Source of the DNA: Hymenobacter sp. BRD128
Lineage (GTDB): Bacteria > Bacteroidota > Bacteroidia > Cytophagales > Hymenobacteraceae
Assembly: GCF_013256625.1 (NCBI RefSeq)
Contig: NZ_CP053908.1
Span: forward strand, 2,356,001-2,420,000
Direction: 5' to 3'
DNA length: 64,000 nucleotides
In this document: piece by piece, positions 32,113 to 41,857 of the stretch
Layout of the letters: every line of letters begins with the position of its first letter
Numbering within the stretch: position 1 is the first letter of the stretch
The notes under the pieces: generated by a model
The model's input: the letters and a program-made list of their open reading frames with translations, nothing else
Told to the model about the DNA's origin: nothing
Databases searched by the model: none
Made by a program: the position numbers and the translations under genes

Positions 32113-32880
32113 ATGCGTGCGCCCTCCCTTTTCAGCCTGGCCGGCAAGCGCGCCCTCGTCACGGGGGCCGACCGCGGCATTGGCCAGGCCATGGCCGTGG
32201 GGCTAGCCGAGGCGGGAGCCGACATCGTCGGCGTGTCGCGCAGCCTGCCCGATGGCGGCGAAACCGAGCAGGCCGTGCGGGCGCTGGGCCGCGACTTCCG
32301 CGCCTACCGCGCCGACCTCGGCGAGCCCACTGCGCTGCAAAGCTTTATCCAGCAAGTGCTGGCCGACTTTGAGCACATCGATATTCTGGTGAATAACGCC
32401 GGCATCATACGCCGCGCGCCGGCCGCCGAGCATTCTGATGCAGATTGGGATGCCGTGCTGAGCGTGAACCTCGACGCGCCCTTCCGGCTAGCCCGCGCCG
32501 TGGGCGGCCGGATGCTCCAGCAAGGCTCAGGCAAAATCATTTTCACGGCCTCGCTGCTCACCTTCCAGGGTGGCATCAATGTGCCGGGCTACGCCGCCAG
32601 CAAGGGCGCCATTGGCTCGCTGGTGAAGGCCCTGGCCAACGAGTGGGCCGGCCGCGGGGTGCACGTGAACGCCATTGCGCCCGGCTACATCGCCACCGAC
32701 AACACCCACGCCCTGCGCCAGGACGCCGACCGCTCGGCCAGCATCCTTTCGCGCATCCCGGCCGGCCGCTGGGGCGAGCCCGCCGACTTCAAAGGACCCG
32801 CCGTGTTCCTAGCCTCCCCCGCCAGCGACTACGTGCACGGCACCATCCTCACTGTGGACGGCGGCTGGATGGGCCGCTAG
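32113..32880 (+). CDS. kduD: 2-dehydro-3-deoxy-D-gluconate 5-dehydrogenase (SDR)
   Basis: The 255-residue short-chain dehydrogenase has the cofactor motif TGADRGIG, NNAGI, catalytic Ser in FTASLL and Tyr-x3-Lys in YAASKG, and ends with LTVDGGWMGR, typical of KduD. It reduces 2,5-diketo-3-deoxygluconate to KDG with NADH, in the branch that handles unsaturated uronate from lyase or GH105 action. ATG 32113 is used (TTG 32107 is the only longer option). It is the first gene of unit 2, right behind the LacI operator candidate, and kduI follows after 32 bp. Confidence 0.92.
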   Translation: MRAPSLFSLAGKRALVTGADRGIGQAMAVGLAEAGADIVGVSRSLPDGGETEQAVRALGRDFRAYRADLGEPTALQSFIQQVLADFEHIDILVNNAGIIRRAPAAEHSDADWDAVLSVNLDAPFRLARAVGGRMLQQGSGKIIFTASLLTFQGGINVPGYAASKGAIGSLVKALANEWAGRGVHVNAIAPGYIATDNTHALRQDADRSASILSRIPAGRWGEPADFKGPAVFLASPASDYVHGTILTVDGGWMGR

Positions 32881-32912
32881 CCTTCCTTCTCCGTCTTCCG
32901 CTTTTTCCACCC

Positions 32913-33742
32913 ATGACCCAACGCTTTGCCATCGGCCCGCGCGAAACCGCTCGCCTCGACACGGCTGGCCTGCGCCAGCATTTTCTGCTTGAGAATATCT
33001 TTACGCCCGGCGCCATCGAGCTGACCTACACGCACTACGACCGCATGCTGGTGGGTGGCGCCATGCCTACCGAGGCCCCGCTAGCCCTGCCCTGCCCGAG
33101 AGCCTCAAGGCCAGTTACTTTCTGGAGCGCCGCGAGCTGGGCGCGCTGAACGTGGGCGGCGCGGGCGAAATCGTAGTGGACGGCACGACCTACGCGCTCG
33201 GCTCGCAGGACTGCCTCTACGTAGGGCGCGGCAGCCAGCAGGTCGCGTTTCGCAGCCTCGACGCGGCTAGCCCGGCCAAGTTCTACCTGCTCTCGGCGCC
33301 GGCCCACAAGGAGTACCCCACCACCCGCCGCACCCAGGCCGAGGCTACGCCGGTGGAAATGGGCGCGCTGGAAACGGCCAACCAGCGTACCATCTACAAG
33401 TACATCTTTAACGAGGGTATCACTAGCTGCCAGCTCGTGATGGGCCTGACGCAGCTCAAGCCGGGCTCGGTCTGGAACACCATGCCTTCGCACGTGCACG
33501 ACCGGCGCATGGAGGCTTACTTCTACTTCAACCTGCCCGCTGGCCAGCGCGTGCTGCATCTGCTGGGCGAGCCCAGCGAGACGCGCCCGCTGTGGGTCAG
33601 CAACGAGCAGGCCATCCTCTCGCCGCCCTGGTCCATTCACACCGGCTGCGGCACCAGCGCCTACGCCTTCATCTGGGGCATGGCCGGCGAAAACCTCGAA
33701 TACACCGACATGGATGCCGTGGCCCTCGCCGACCTCCGCTAG
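32913..33742 (+). CDS. kduI: 5-keto-4-deoxyuronate isomerase, frameshifted
   Basis: Read in two frames the protein is about 276 residues, the normal KduI length. The first piece (MTQRFAIGPRETARLDTAGL, then IFTPGAIELTYTHYDRMLVG) runs to about 33095. The second (SLKASYFLERRELGALNVGG) continues to TAG 33742 in another frame. Metal ligands are visible: SHVHDRRMEAYFY (His, His, Glu) and the later WSIHTGCGT His. It isomerises 4-deoxy-5-keto-uronate to 2,5-diketo-3-deoxygluconate just before KduD. The break lies in GCTAGCCCTGCCCTGCCC, a repetitive tract beside CTAG. As printed, the product would stop at 33149. Confidence 0.85.
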
Positions 33743-33793
33743 CCTTCCGATTTAACTTTTTTCAATTTCCCACCCAACTGCTTCCGCTTCTTT

Positions 33794-36700
33794 ATGAAAA
33801 AACATCTCCTCCTGCTTTGGCTCTTGCTGTGCGGCAGCATCGGCCTGGCGATGGCGCAAAGCCGCACCGTAACGGGCGTGGTGAAAGGCCCCGACGGCGA
33901 TACGCTACCTGGCGTGACGGTCGTGCTCAAAGGCACGTCCGTTGGCGCCTCGACGGGCGCCGACGGCTCGTTCTCGCTCGCCATTCCGGCCGCCGACAAG
34001 ACGGCGGTGCTGCGCTTCAGCTTCATTGGCTACGTGAGCCAGGAAATAGCCGTGGGCAACCGCACGACGCTGACCGTGGCGCTGACCTCGGACACGCAGA
34101 GCCTCGACGACGTGGTGGTAATCGGCTACCAGGAGGTGCGGCGCGGCGACGTGACGGGCGCCGTATCGTCGGTTAGTGCGCAGCAAATCAAGGATATTCC
34201 GGTAAACTCGGCCGCGGAGGCCCTGACGGGCCGCCTGGCCGGCGTGCAGCTGACCTCGGCCGAGGGTACGCCCGGCAACACCAACGTGCAGGTGCGGGTG
34301 CGCGGCGGCGGCTCGATAACCCAGGACAACTCGCCGCTCTACATTGTGGACGGCATTCAGATTGAGAACGCGCTGTCGGTGATTGCCCCGCAGGACATTG
34401 CCTCGGTCGACGTGCTGAAGGATGCCAGCTCGACCGCCATTTACGGCGCGCGCGGCGCCAACGGCGTGGTGATTATCACCACCAAGGGCGGGCGCGAAGG
34501 CCGCACGGCCGTGACGTACAACGGCTTCGGCGGTTTCCGCCAGCTGAGCAAAAAGCTGCAGGTGATGGGCCCGGCCGACTACCTCAACTGGGAGTATGAG
34601 CGCGCCCAGCTCACGGGCTCGGGGGCTAGCGTATCGGGCGGCACCAGCACCTTTAAGAGCGTGTTTGGCTCGCTCAATTTCAACGGCGATACGCTGAACC
34701 GGATTCGCACCCTGCCCTTCCAGGACTGGCAGGAGCAGGTGTTTGGCCGCAAGGCATTTCAGCAAACGCATAACGTCTCCCTCAGCGGCGGCACCAAGCA
34801 GACCACGTTCAACCTGAGCCTGACCCGCAACAACGAAGACGGTATTCAGCTAGGCTCGGGCTACGTGCGCAACCTGGTAAACTTCCGCATCGACACCAAG
34901 GCCAGCGACAAGTTTCGCGTAGGCTTCAACGCCCGCTTCAACGACCAGGTGAACAACGGCGCCGGCACCGGCGCGGCGCTGGGCACCTCCAGCACCGGCC
35001 AGACGGTGAACACGGGTTCGAGCGTGACCTCGCGCCTGCGCAATACCGTGCAGTACCTGCCCTTCAACCTGCCCACCTTCGCCGGCGGCGACCCCACCAC
35101 CAATTTCGACCCCGACTTCTTTAACAACTCCAGCCTCGTGAACCCGGTGCTGGCCAACAACAACGAGTACCGGGCCGATAAGCGCCGCACCTTCAATATG
35201 GGCGCCACGGCGGCCTTCAATTTCACGCCCGCGCTAGTGTTTCGCTCCACGGGCGGCTTCGACATCACCTACACCGACCTGAGCACCTTCAACGGCTTGT
35301 ACTCGCCCACCATCCGGCAGGCGGCCGGCGGCTACCAGAACCTGCCCTTCGTGACGCTGACCAACGGCCTGACCACGACGCTCAACAATTCGAATACCCT
35401 CGACTACACCTTCAAGCGCGACAAGCACGTGCTGAACGCGCTCATCGGCGAAGAAACCTACCGCCAGCGCACCACCCAGGAGTTTGTGCAGGTGAACTTC
35501 CTGCCGGCCGACATCACCGCCGAGCGGGCCCTAGCCAACATCAACCAGGCCGTGCTGCCGGTGGGCACCGTGTCGCAGCCCGTGCTGCCGAGCACCGCCA
35601 TTCCGGTCGATTACGGCCTGGTGTCGGGCTTCACCCGCCTCAGCTATTCTTATGACGATAAGTACCTGCTCACGGCCACGGCCCGCCTCGACTACTCGTC
35701 GAAGTTTGAGCCCGGCAACCGGGGCGGCGTGTTCCCCGGCGCTTCGGCCGCGTGGCGCATCTCGAAGGAAAACTTCTTCCAGGACCTCACCGACAAGGTA
35801 TCGGACCTGAAGCTGCGCCTGAGCTACGGCCAAGCCGGCAACAACCGCATTCCCGACTTCCTGACCAAGCCGCTCTACCAGGCCGGCAACGTGAACTACG
35901 CCCTCAACCACGTGACCACGCCCGCCACGGCCCTCACCACGCTGTATAACCCCGATTTGAAGTGGGAAATCACGACGACCCGCGACGTGGGCCTCGACGT
36001 GGGCCTGTTCAACAACCGCGTGCAGTTTACGGCCGACGTGTACTACAATACCACCAACGACCTGCTGATTAACCGCACCATCAACCCTATCCTGGGCTAC
36101 ACGCAGCAGTACAAGAACATCGGCTCGACCTCGAACAAGGGCCTGGAATTGCAGCTCAGCGGCACGGTTATTCAAACGGCCAACTTCACCTGGACGGCCA
36201 CGGCCAACGCCTCGATGAACCGCAACCGCATCGAGGACCTGGGCGGGCTGTCGGAAATCTCGAGCATTCAATCGGGCTGGGCTGGCTCCGCCCTCTCGGG
36301 CCCCGACTACGTGGCCCGCGTGGGCCAGCCGGTGGGCCAGATGTACGGCTACATCACCGACGGCTTCTACACGGCCAACGACTTCAAGAGCTATAACTAC
36401 GCCACCCGCACCGGCGTGCTCAACGATGGCGTGGCCAGCGACGCCGCCATCACCGGCAACCCGGTGATGATTGGCACCATCAAGCTGCGCGACACCAACG
36501 GCGACGGCACCGTGACGGAGGCCGACAAAACGGTAATCGGCAACGCCAACCCCAAGATTATCGGCGGCCTGAACCAGCAGTTCACCTATAAGAACTTCGA
36601 CGCCAGCGTGTTCGTCAACTTCGTAGCCGGCAACAATATCTACAACGCCAACAAGATTGAGTTTACGAGCAGCACCGCCAACACGTCGTATGCCAACCTG

Positions 36701-37096
36701 CTGAGCGACATGAACAACCGCGTGCGCTACATCGACAACAACGGTGCCCTCATCACCGACCAGGCCACCTTCGATAAGGTAAACGCCAATGCCACCATCT
36801 GGAGCCCCGTGCGCGGCAACTACTTCCTGCACTCCTACGCCGTGGAGAGCGGCTCGTTTCTGCGCCTCAACAACATCACGCTGGGCTACTCGCTGCCCAA
36901 GGGCCTGCTGAGCCGCGCCAAGGTGCAAACCCTGCGCTTCTACGTGACGCTCAACAACCTGGCCACGCTCACCGGCTACTCGGGCTACGACCCCGAAGTG
37001 AACACCCGCCGCGGCACGCCGCTCACGCCGGGCGTCGACTACGCCGCCTACCCCCGCAGCCGCGCCTTCCTCTTCGGCCTGAACCTGGGACTGTAG
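33794..37096 (+). CDS. SusC/RagA-family TonB-linked outer-membrane transporter
   Basis: The 1100-residue protein has a signal peptide (MKKHLLLLWLLLCGSIGLAM, then AQ). A CarboxypepD_reg-like domain follows (about 22-100, VKGPDGDTLPGVTVVLKGTS), then a SusC plug (about 110-230, VRGGGSITQDNSPLYIVDG, KDASSTAIYGARGANGV and VIITTK), and a large barrel ending in FLFGLNLGL. It imports oligosaccharides across the outer membrane in a TonB-dependent way with the SusD partner that follows 106 bp later. By context the substrate is a pectin oligomer. It is intact in one frame, unlike its upstream neighbour. Confidence 0.96.
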   Translation: MKKHLLLLWLLLCGSIGLAMAQSRTVTGVVKGPDGDTLPGVTVVLKGTSVGASTGADGSFSLAIPAADKTAVLRFSFIGYVSQEIAVGNRTTLTVALTSDTQSLDDVVVIGYQEVRRGDVTGAVSSVSAQQIKDIPVNSAAEALTGRLAGVQLTSAEGTPGNTNVQVRVRGGGSITQDNSPLYIVDGIQIENALSVIAPQDIASVDVLKDASSTAIYGARGANGVVIITTKGGREGRTAVTYNGFGGFRQLSKKLQVMGPADYLNWEYERAQLTGSGASVSGGTSTFKSVFGSLNFNGDTLNRIRTLPFQDWQEQVFGRKAFQQTHNVSLSGGTKQTTFNLSLTRNNEDGIQLGSGYVRNLVNFRIDTKASDKFRVGFNARFNDQVNNGAGTGAALGTSSTGQTVNTGSSVTSRLRNTVQYLPFNLPTFAGGDPTTNFDPDFFNNSSLVNPVLANNNEYRADKRRTFNMGATAAFNFTPALVFRSTGGFDITYTDLSTFNGLYSPTIRQAAGGYQNLPFVTLTNGLTTTLNNSNTLDYTFKRDKHVLNALIGEETYRQRTTQEFVQVNFLPADITAERALANINQAVLPVGTVSQPVLPSTAIPVDYGLVSGFTRLSYSYDDKYLLTATARLDYSSKFEPGNRGGVFPGASAAWRISKENFFQDLTDKVSDLKLRLSYGQAGNNRIPDFLTKPLYQAGNVNYALNHVTTPATALTTLYNPDLKWEITTTRDVGLDVGLFNNRVQFTADVYYNTTNDLLINRTINPILGYTQQYKNIGSTSNKGLELQLSGTVIQTANFTWTATANASMNRNRIEDLGGLSEISSIQSGWAGSALSGPDYVARVGQPVGQMYGYITDGFYTANDFKSYNYATRTGVLNDGVASDAAITGNPVMIGTIKLRDTNGDGTVTEADKTVIGNANPKIIGGLNQQFTYKNFDASVFVNFVAGNNIYNANKIEFTSSTANTSYANLLSDMNNRVRYIDNNGALITDQATFDKVNANATIWSPVRGNYFLHSYAVESGSFLRLNNITLGYSLPKGLLSRAKVQTLRFYVTLNNLATLTGYSGYDPEVNTRRGTPLTPGVDYAAYPRSRAFLFGLNLGL

Positions 37097-37202
37097 TACA
37101 GCGCGCAATGAACAGTGAGCCGTGAACAGATTGACCACCACCACCTCACTGTTCCCTTCAACATCCTCCCACCCGCCTTATCGCTAGCATCTAGCCTTAC
37201 TC

Positions 37203-39047
37203 ATGACATTTTCCATTTTTTCTTCGCGGAAGGCCACGGCGGCCGTGCTGCTGGCCGGAGTAGCCGGGCTAGCCTCGTCGTGCAAGAACTACCTCGATAT
37301 TGAGCCCACGGCCCTGACTACCACTGCCGCCACGTTCAGCACCGTGAGCGGGGCCACCAGCGCCGTGCTCGGGGCCTACGACCCCCTCTCGGGCGACAAC
37401 ACCTACGGCACCCGCCTGAGCATGTACTACCCCTACGATACCGATGAGCTCATCGGCTCGTCGGGCACCTTCGACACGGGCCGCCGGGGCATTGCGCGCT
37501 ACAAGGCCTATGCTTCTAACACCGAGATTATTAACCCCTGGAACAACTTGTATCAGGGCATCGAGCGGGCCAACGTGTGCATCAAGTACATTCCGCAGAT
37601 GGCCCTCTACACCACCGGGGCCAGCGCCGACACGGCCAGCCTGCACCGCCTCTACGGCGAGTCGCTGACCCTGCGGGCGCAGTACTACTACGAGCTGATT
37701 CGCAACTGGGGCGACGTGCCGGCGCAGTTCTCGCCGTCGAGCTACGACCAGGATTTCAACCTGCCCAACGCCGACCGCAACCAGACCCTGGCCACGCTGA
37801 TTGCCGACCTGGCCACCGCCGAAAAGCTCGTGCCCTACCGCTCGGGCGCCGGCATCACCAACGAGCGCATCACGAAGGGCGCCGTGAAGGCCCTGCGCGC
37901 CCGGCTAGCCCTGCAGCGCGGCGGCTACTCGCTGCAAGGCAACACCATGACCCGCCCCGCCGACTACGCCACCTACTACGCCATTGCCCGCCAAGAGTGC
38001 CTCGAGCTGCTGAACCAGCGCAAGGAGCACACCCTGAATCCGAGCTTTTCGGACCTGTGGCTGGGGGTGAACCAGCAGCGCCACGACACCTACAACGAAA
38101 TCATCTTTGAGGTGGGCATGGCGGGCTCCACGGCCACCGGCGACTCGAAGCTGGGCTACTACAACGGCCCGCGCCTGAACAACTCGCCCATCTACGGCTC
38201 GACCCAGGGTGCCGTGACGGTAGTACCGACCTACTTCTACGCCTTCGACTCGCTCGACGTGCGCCGCGACATCACCATCGCGCCCTACCAGTACGCCAGC
38301 GGCGCCAACGTGCAGTCGGCCGTGGCCCTGAACACGCTGTACGACGGCAAGTTTCGGCGCGACTGGCACAGCCCGCCGCTGCCCGGCACCAACAACTACC
38401 TGGGCTACAACTGGCCCCTCATCCGCTTTGCCGACGTGCTGCTGATGTTTGCCGAAGCCGACAACGAGCTCAACGGCCCCACTGCCGCCGGCCGCGCCGC
38501 CCTGCTGGAGGTGCGCACCCGCGCCTTTGGCGGCAACGCCACCCGCGCCGCGCTCAACGTGAACACCGGCTCGAAGGCCAATATGTTCACCGCTATCGTG
38601 AACGAGCGCCTGCTGGAGTTTGGCGCCGAAGGCATTCGCAAGTACGACCTGCTGCGCTGGAACCTGCTGGCCGATAGGCTGGCTTCGACCAAGGCCAACC
38701 TTGACCTGCTGCGCGCGGGCGCGGCGCCCTACAACACGGTGCCGCAGTACCAGTACTACAAGGTGGTAAATGGCGTGGTGCAGTGGCAGCGCTCGTTCTA
38801 CCGCCCCTCGCCCGCTGCCACCCCTGGCGGCACCACCCGCGTGAACTGGCGCCAGGGCATCGACGCTACCTACGTGGCCAACCTGCGGCCCAACGGCACG
38901 GCCGTGACGGTGGGCACCACCACCGTCAACAGCACGGGCAGCGGCATGGCGGCCGAGTATGCGCCCGGCCAGGGCAAGGAGCTGCTGCCCATTCCGCAGA
39001 CGACCCTCGACACCGACCCGGCCATCAAGCAAAACTTCGGGTACTAG
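37203..39047 (+). CDS. SusD/RagB-family surface lipoprotein
   Basis: The 614-residue protein has a lipoprotein signal with Cys27 (LAGVAGLASSC), then the SusD start KNYLDIEPT. TPR-like SusD features follow (RLYGESLTLRAQYYYELIRN, WGDVP, AKGAVKALRARLALQRGGYS) and the C-terminal SusD_RagB part (RFADVLLMFAEADNELNG, NERLLEFGAEGIRKYDLLRW). It caps the SusC transporter and binds glycan at the cell surface. Pairing with SusC and the pectinolytic enzymes around it defines this as a pectin-type PUL. Confidence 0.96.
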   Translation: MTFSIFSSRKATAAVLLAGVAGLASSCKNYLDIEPTALTTTAATFSTVSGATSAVLGAYDPLSGDNTYGTRLSMYYPYDTDELIGSSGTFDTGRRGIARYKAYASNTEIINPWNNLYQGIERANVCIKYIPQMALYTTGASADTASLHRLYGESLTLRAQYYYELIRNWGDVPAQFSPSSYDQDFNLPNADRNQTLATLIADLATAEKLVPYRSGAGITNERITKGAVKALRARLALQRGGYSLQGNTMTRPADYATYYAIARQECLELLNQRKEHTLNPSFSDLWLGVNQQRHDTYNEIIFEVGMAGSTATGDSKLGYYNGPRLNNSPIYGSTQGAVTVVPTYFYAFDSLDVRRDITIAPYQYASGANVQSAVALNTLYDGKFRRDWHSPPLPGTNNYLGYNWPLIRFADVLLMFAEADNELNGPTAAGRAALLEVRTRAFGGNATRAALNVNTGSKANMFTAIVNERLLEFGAEGIRKYDLLRWNLLADRLASTKANLDLLRAGAAPYNTVPQYQYYKVVNGVVQWQRSFYRPSPAATPGGTTRVNWRQGIDATYVANLRPNGTAVTVGTTTVNSTGSGMAAEYAPGQGKELLPIPQTTLDTDPAIKQNFGY

Positions 39048-39116
39048 CCTGCCCGTGGCCGGGCTACCGGGCTAGCCCCCGTGGCCGGGCCACGGGTCAT
39101 TTTGCCTTTCTGACCT

Positions 39117-40202
39117 ATGAAAATCTGCGCGCTTCTGCTCGGGCTAGGCCTCACTACGGGGTTGGGCCCCGGCCTCGGCCGCCCGGCCAGCCGGGGGCAG
39201 CTGCCCCCCCTGGCCGCTAGCCTGCCGCAAGCCGCCCAGGACACCACCGCCGAAAAAATGCTGGCCTTCCAACGCAGCAACGGCGGCTGGCCCAAGGCCG
39301 TGAACGAAGTGAAAGTGGACTACCGCCACCCCATGAGCGCCGCCGACCTCACGGCTGCCCGCCGCGGGGCTAGCCAGGAAGACGCCACCATCGACAACAA
39401 CGCCACTACCCGCGAAATCACTTACCTGGCTGCGGCTTTCAAAACCACCCAGAACCCGGCTTATCGCCAGGCCGCCGAGAGCGGCATCCGCTACCTGCTG
39501 AAGATGCAGCAGCCCAGCGGCGGCTTTCCGCAGTACTACCCCGACGCCCGCTTTTACCGCGCCCAGATTACCTACAACGACAATGCCATGGTGCGGGCGC
39601 TGCAGGTGCTGCAGGCCGTGGCCGACAAGAAGGCCGACTACGCCCTCGTGGACCCTAACCTGGTGGCCCCCGCCCAAAAAGCCGTGGCCCGCGGCGTGCA
39701 GTGCATTCTGAAAACGCAGTACGTGCAGCACGGCCGGCTCACGGCCTGGGGTGCCCAGCACGACCGCACCACGCTGCTGCCCTGCAAGGCCCGCGCCTTC
39801 GAGCTGGCCGCGCTGAGCGGCGACGAGTCGGTGGGCATCACCGAGTTCTTGCTGAGCCTCGACCAGCCCGGCCCCGAAGTGCGCCGGGCCGTGGCGGCGG
39901 CCGTAGCCTGGTTTGAAGCCTCCAAAATTGAGAACACGGCCGTGCAGGACATCGCTGACCCTAGCCAGCCCAAGGGCCACGACCGGGTAATGGTGCCCCA
40001 GCCCGGCAGCACGGTGTGGGCCCGCTTTTACGACCTCGACACGAACCGGCCCATCTACGTGGGGCGCGACGGCGTGAAGCACGACCGCCTGGCCGATATC
40101 GAGGTGGAGCGCCGCACCGGCTACGTGTATGCCGGCACCTGGCCGGCCAAGCTTCTGACCCACGACTACCCCAGGTGGCAGCAGAAATGGGGCAGCAACT
40201 AA
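39117..40202 (+). CDS. Pectate lyase, polysaccharide lyase family 10
   Basis: The 361-residue protein has a hydrophobic N-terminus (signal peptide) and the PL10 alpha/alpha toroid. Motifs are FQRSNGGWPKAVNEVK, TIDNNATTREITYLAAAFK (calcium-binding acidic cluster), QPSGGFPQYYPD, TYNDNAMVRALQVL and, near the end, ARFYDLDTNRPIYVGRDGVK with the catalytic Arg. It cleaves polygalacturonate by beta-elimination, producing the 4,5-unsaturated ends that GH105, KduI and KduD then process. It lies directly after susD (69 bp). Confidence 0.93.
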   Translation: MKICALLLGLGLTTGLGPGLGRPASRGQLPPLAASLPQAAQDTTAEKMLAFQRSNGGWPKAVNEVKVDYRHPMSAADLTAARRGASQEDATIDNNATTREITYLAAAFKTTQNPAYRQAAESGIRYLLKMQQPSGGFPQYYPDARFYRAQITYNDNAMVRALQVLQAVADKKADYALVDPNLVAPAQKAVARGVQCILKTQYVQHGRLTAWGAQHDRTTLLPCKARAFELAALSGDESVGITEFLLSLDQPGPEVRRAVAAAVAWFEASKIENTAVQDIADPSQPKGHDRVMVPQPGSTVWARFYDLDTNRPIYVGRDGVKHDRLADIEVERRTGYVYAGTWPAKLLTHDYPRWQQKWGSN

Positions 40203-40240
40203 CTGAAAATCAAATTTTACTTGGAACAATACCCTACGTT

Positions 40241-41773
40241 ATGCCTATCCTAACCCAGGAAGTGGTGCGGGCGGCTGCGACCAGTCCGGCCGTAGCTCTA
40301 CCCCCGCCCGCCGTATTCGACCTGCCCGAGAAAGTGCTGCAATTCGGCACCGGCGTGCTGCTGCGTGGCCTGCCCGACTTTCTCATCGACCAGGCCAACC
40401 GCCAGGGGCTGTTCAACGGCCGCGTGGTAGTGGTGAAGAGCACTGAGGGGGGCGATGCCGCCGCCTTCGCGCGCCAGGACAACCTCTACACGGTGTGCGT
40501 GCGCGGCATCCAAGACCAGCAGCCCGTGCGCCAGGATGTGGTGTGCGCCAGCCTCAGCCGGGTGCTCTCGGCCCGCAGCCAGTGGGCCGAGGTACTGGCC
40601 TGCGCGGCTAGCCCCGATTTGCACATCGTGCTCTCCAACACCACCGAAGTGGGTATTGTGCTCGATGCCGACGACGATGTGCGCGCCGCGCCGCCGCGCT
40701 CGTTTCCGGGCAAGCTGCTGGCTGTGCTGCTGGCCCGCTACGAAGCCTTCGCCGGGGCCGCCGACAAGGGCCTCGTCATTGTGCCCACCGAGTTGATACC
40801 CGACAACGGCACCAAGCTGCGCGGCATCCTGCGCGAGCTGGCCGAAAACCAGGTGCCCGACGTGGGCTTTCTAACCTGGCTCGACAAAGCCAACACGGTG
40901 TGCAACTCGCTGGTTGACCGCATCGTGCCGGGCCGCCCCGACGAGGCGACCTGCGCCCGGCTAGCCCAGGAGCTGGGCTACGAGGACGAGCTGCTGACGA
41001 TGGCGGAAGTGTACGCGCTTTGGGCCATCGAGGGCGACGAGCGGGTGCGGCAGGTGCTGAGCTTTCAGCCGGTGCACCCCGGCATCATCGTGCAGCCCGA
41101 CATCAACCAGTTCAAGGAGTTGAAGCTGCGCCTGCTCAATGGCACGCACTCGCTGGCCTGCGGGCTGGCCGTGCTGGCGGGCGTGCCCACCGTGCGCGAG
41201 GCGATGGAAAACGAGCACCTGCTCACCTACATCCGCCACCTGATGCTGGCCGATTTGCTGCCCGGCATCCCCTACCCCATCGAGGAGAAGGTGGGCCAGC
41301 GCTTTGGCATGCAGGTGCTCGACCGCTTCCGCAACCCCGCCGTGGAACACCGCTGGCTAGCCATCACCCTCAACTACTCGGCTAAGCTGCGCCTGCGCGT
41401 CATTCCCGATTTGCTGCACTACGCCGAGCGCTTTCGGGCCGTGCCGCAGTACGTGGCGCTGGGCTTCGCGGCCTACCTGCTATTTATGCGCGGCACCCGG
41501 CTGGATGCCGGCACCTGGTATGGTGAAGCCAATGGCCAGCAATATCCCATTCAGGACGAGCAGGCCGGCTTTTTTGCCGACCTTTGGGCCAGCCACTCGC
41601 CCCCCGAGCTGGTGCCGCGCGTGCTTGGCGACCTGCGCCTGTGGGACACCGACCTAACGGCTTTGCCCGACTTCGCGGAAGCTGTGACGCGCTACCTGCT
41701 GCAGCTGCAGCAAGAGGGCGCCACCGCTACCTTGGCCGCCACATTAACTAAAACGGCACGCGCACCTGTTTAA
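40241..41773 (+). CDS. uxaB: Tagaturonate reductase (altronate oxidoreductase)
   Basis: The product is about 510 residues, with an N-terminal Rossmann domain (KVLQFGTGVLLRGLPDFLID) and the polyol/mannitol-dehydrogenase-type C-terminal domain carrying catalytic Lys, Asn and His in KLRLLNGTHSLACGLAV. It reduces D-tagaturonate to D-altronate with NADH in the Ashwell pathway. ATG 40241 leaves a 38-bp gap after the lyase gene; an in-frame ATG at 40187 would overlap it. It is followed by uxaA and uxaC, so the three enzymes that convert galacturonate to KDG are contiguous. Confidence 0.92.
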   Translation: MPILTQEVVRAAATSPAVALPPPAVFDLPEKVLQFGTGVLLRGLPDFLIDQANRQGLFNGRVVVVKSTEGGDAAAFARQDNLYTVCVRGIQDQQPVRQDVVCASLSRVLSARSQWAEVLACAASPDLHIVLSNTTEVGIVLDADDDVRAAPPRSFPGKLLAVLLARYEAFAGAADKGLVIVPTELIPDNGTKLRGILRELAENQVPDVGFLTWLDKANTVCNSLVDRIVPGRPDEATCARLAQELGYEDELLTMAEVYALWAIEGDERVRQVLSFQPVHPGIIVQPDINQFKELKLRLLNGTHSLACGLAVLAGVPTVREAMENEHLLTYIRHLMLADLLPGIPYPIEEKVGQRFGMQVLDRFRNPAVEHRWLAITLNYSAKLRLRVIPDLLHYAERFRAVPQYVALGFAAYLLFMRGTRLDAGTWYGEANGQQYPIQDEQAGFFADLWASHSPPELVPRVLGDLRLWDTDLTALPDFAEAVTRYLLQLQQEGATATLAATLTKTARAPV

Positions 41774-41803
41774 TCTCAGTACGTTGAATTAGCAATGCCC
41801 CCG

Positions 41804-41840
41804 CGTCTGTCAGGGCGAGCCTGCGAAGCAAGGACAGACG
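41804..41840. repeat. Short palindrome (CGTCTGTC type)
   Basis: CGTCTGTC and GACAGACG flank 21 nt containing GGGCGAGCCTGCGAAGCA. It looks like an internally deleted member of the family at 25168 and sits 17 bp before uxaA. Confidence 0.6.
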
Positions 41841-41857
41841 ATTAATTATCAGTTAGT

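Noticed and set aside
35531..37144. Long antisense frame (537 codons) opposite susC
   Set aside because: It mirrors the third-position GC bias of susC; no start context, no motifs, very Val/Ala/Gly/His-rich.
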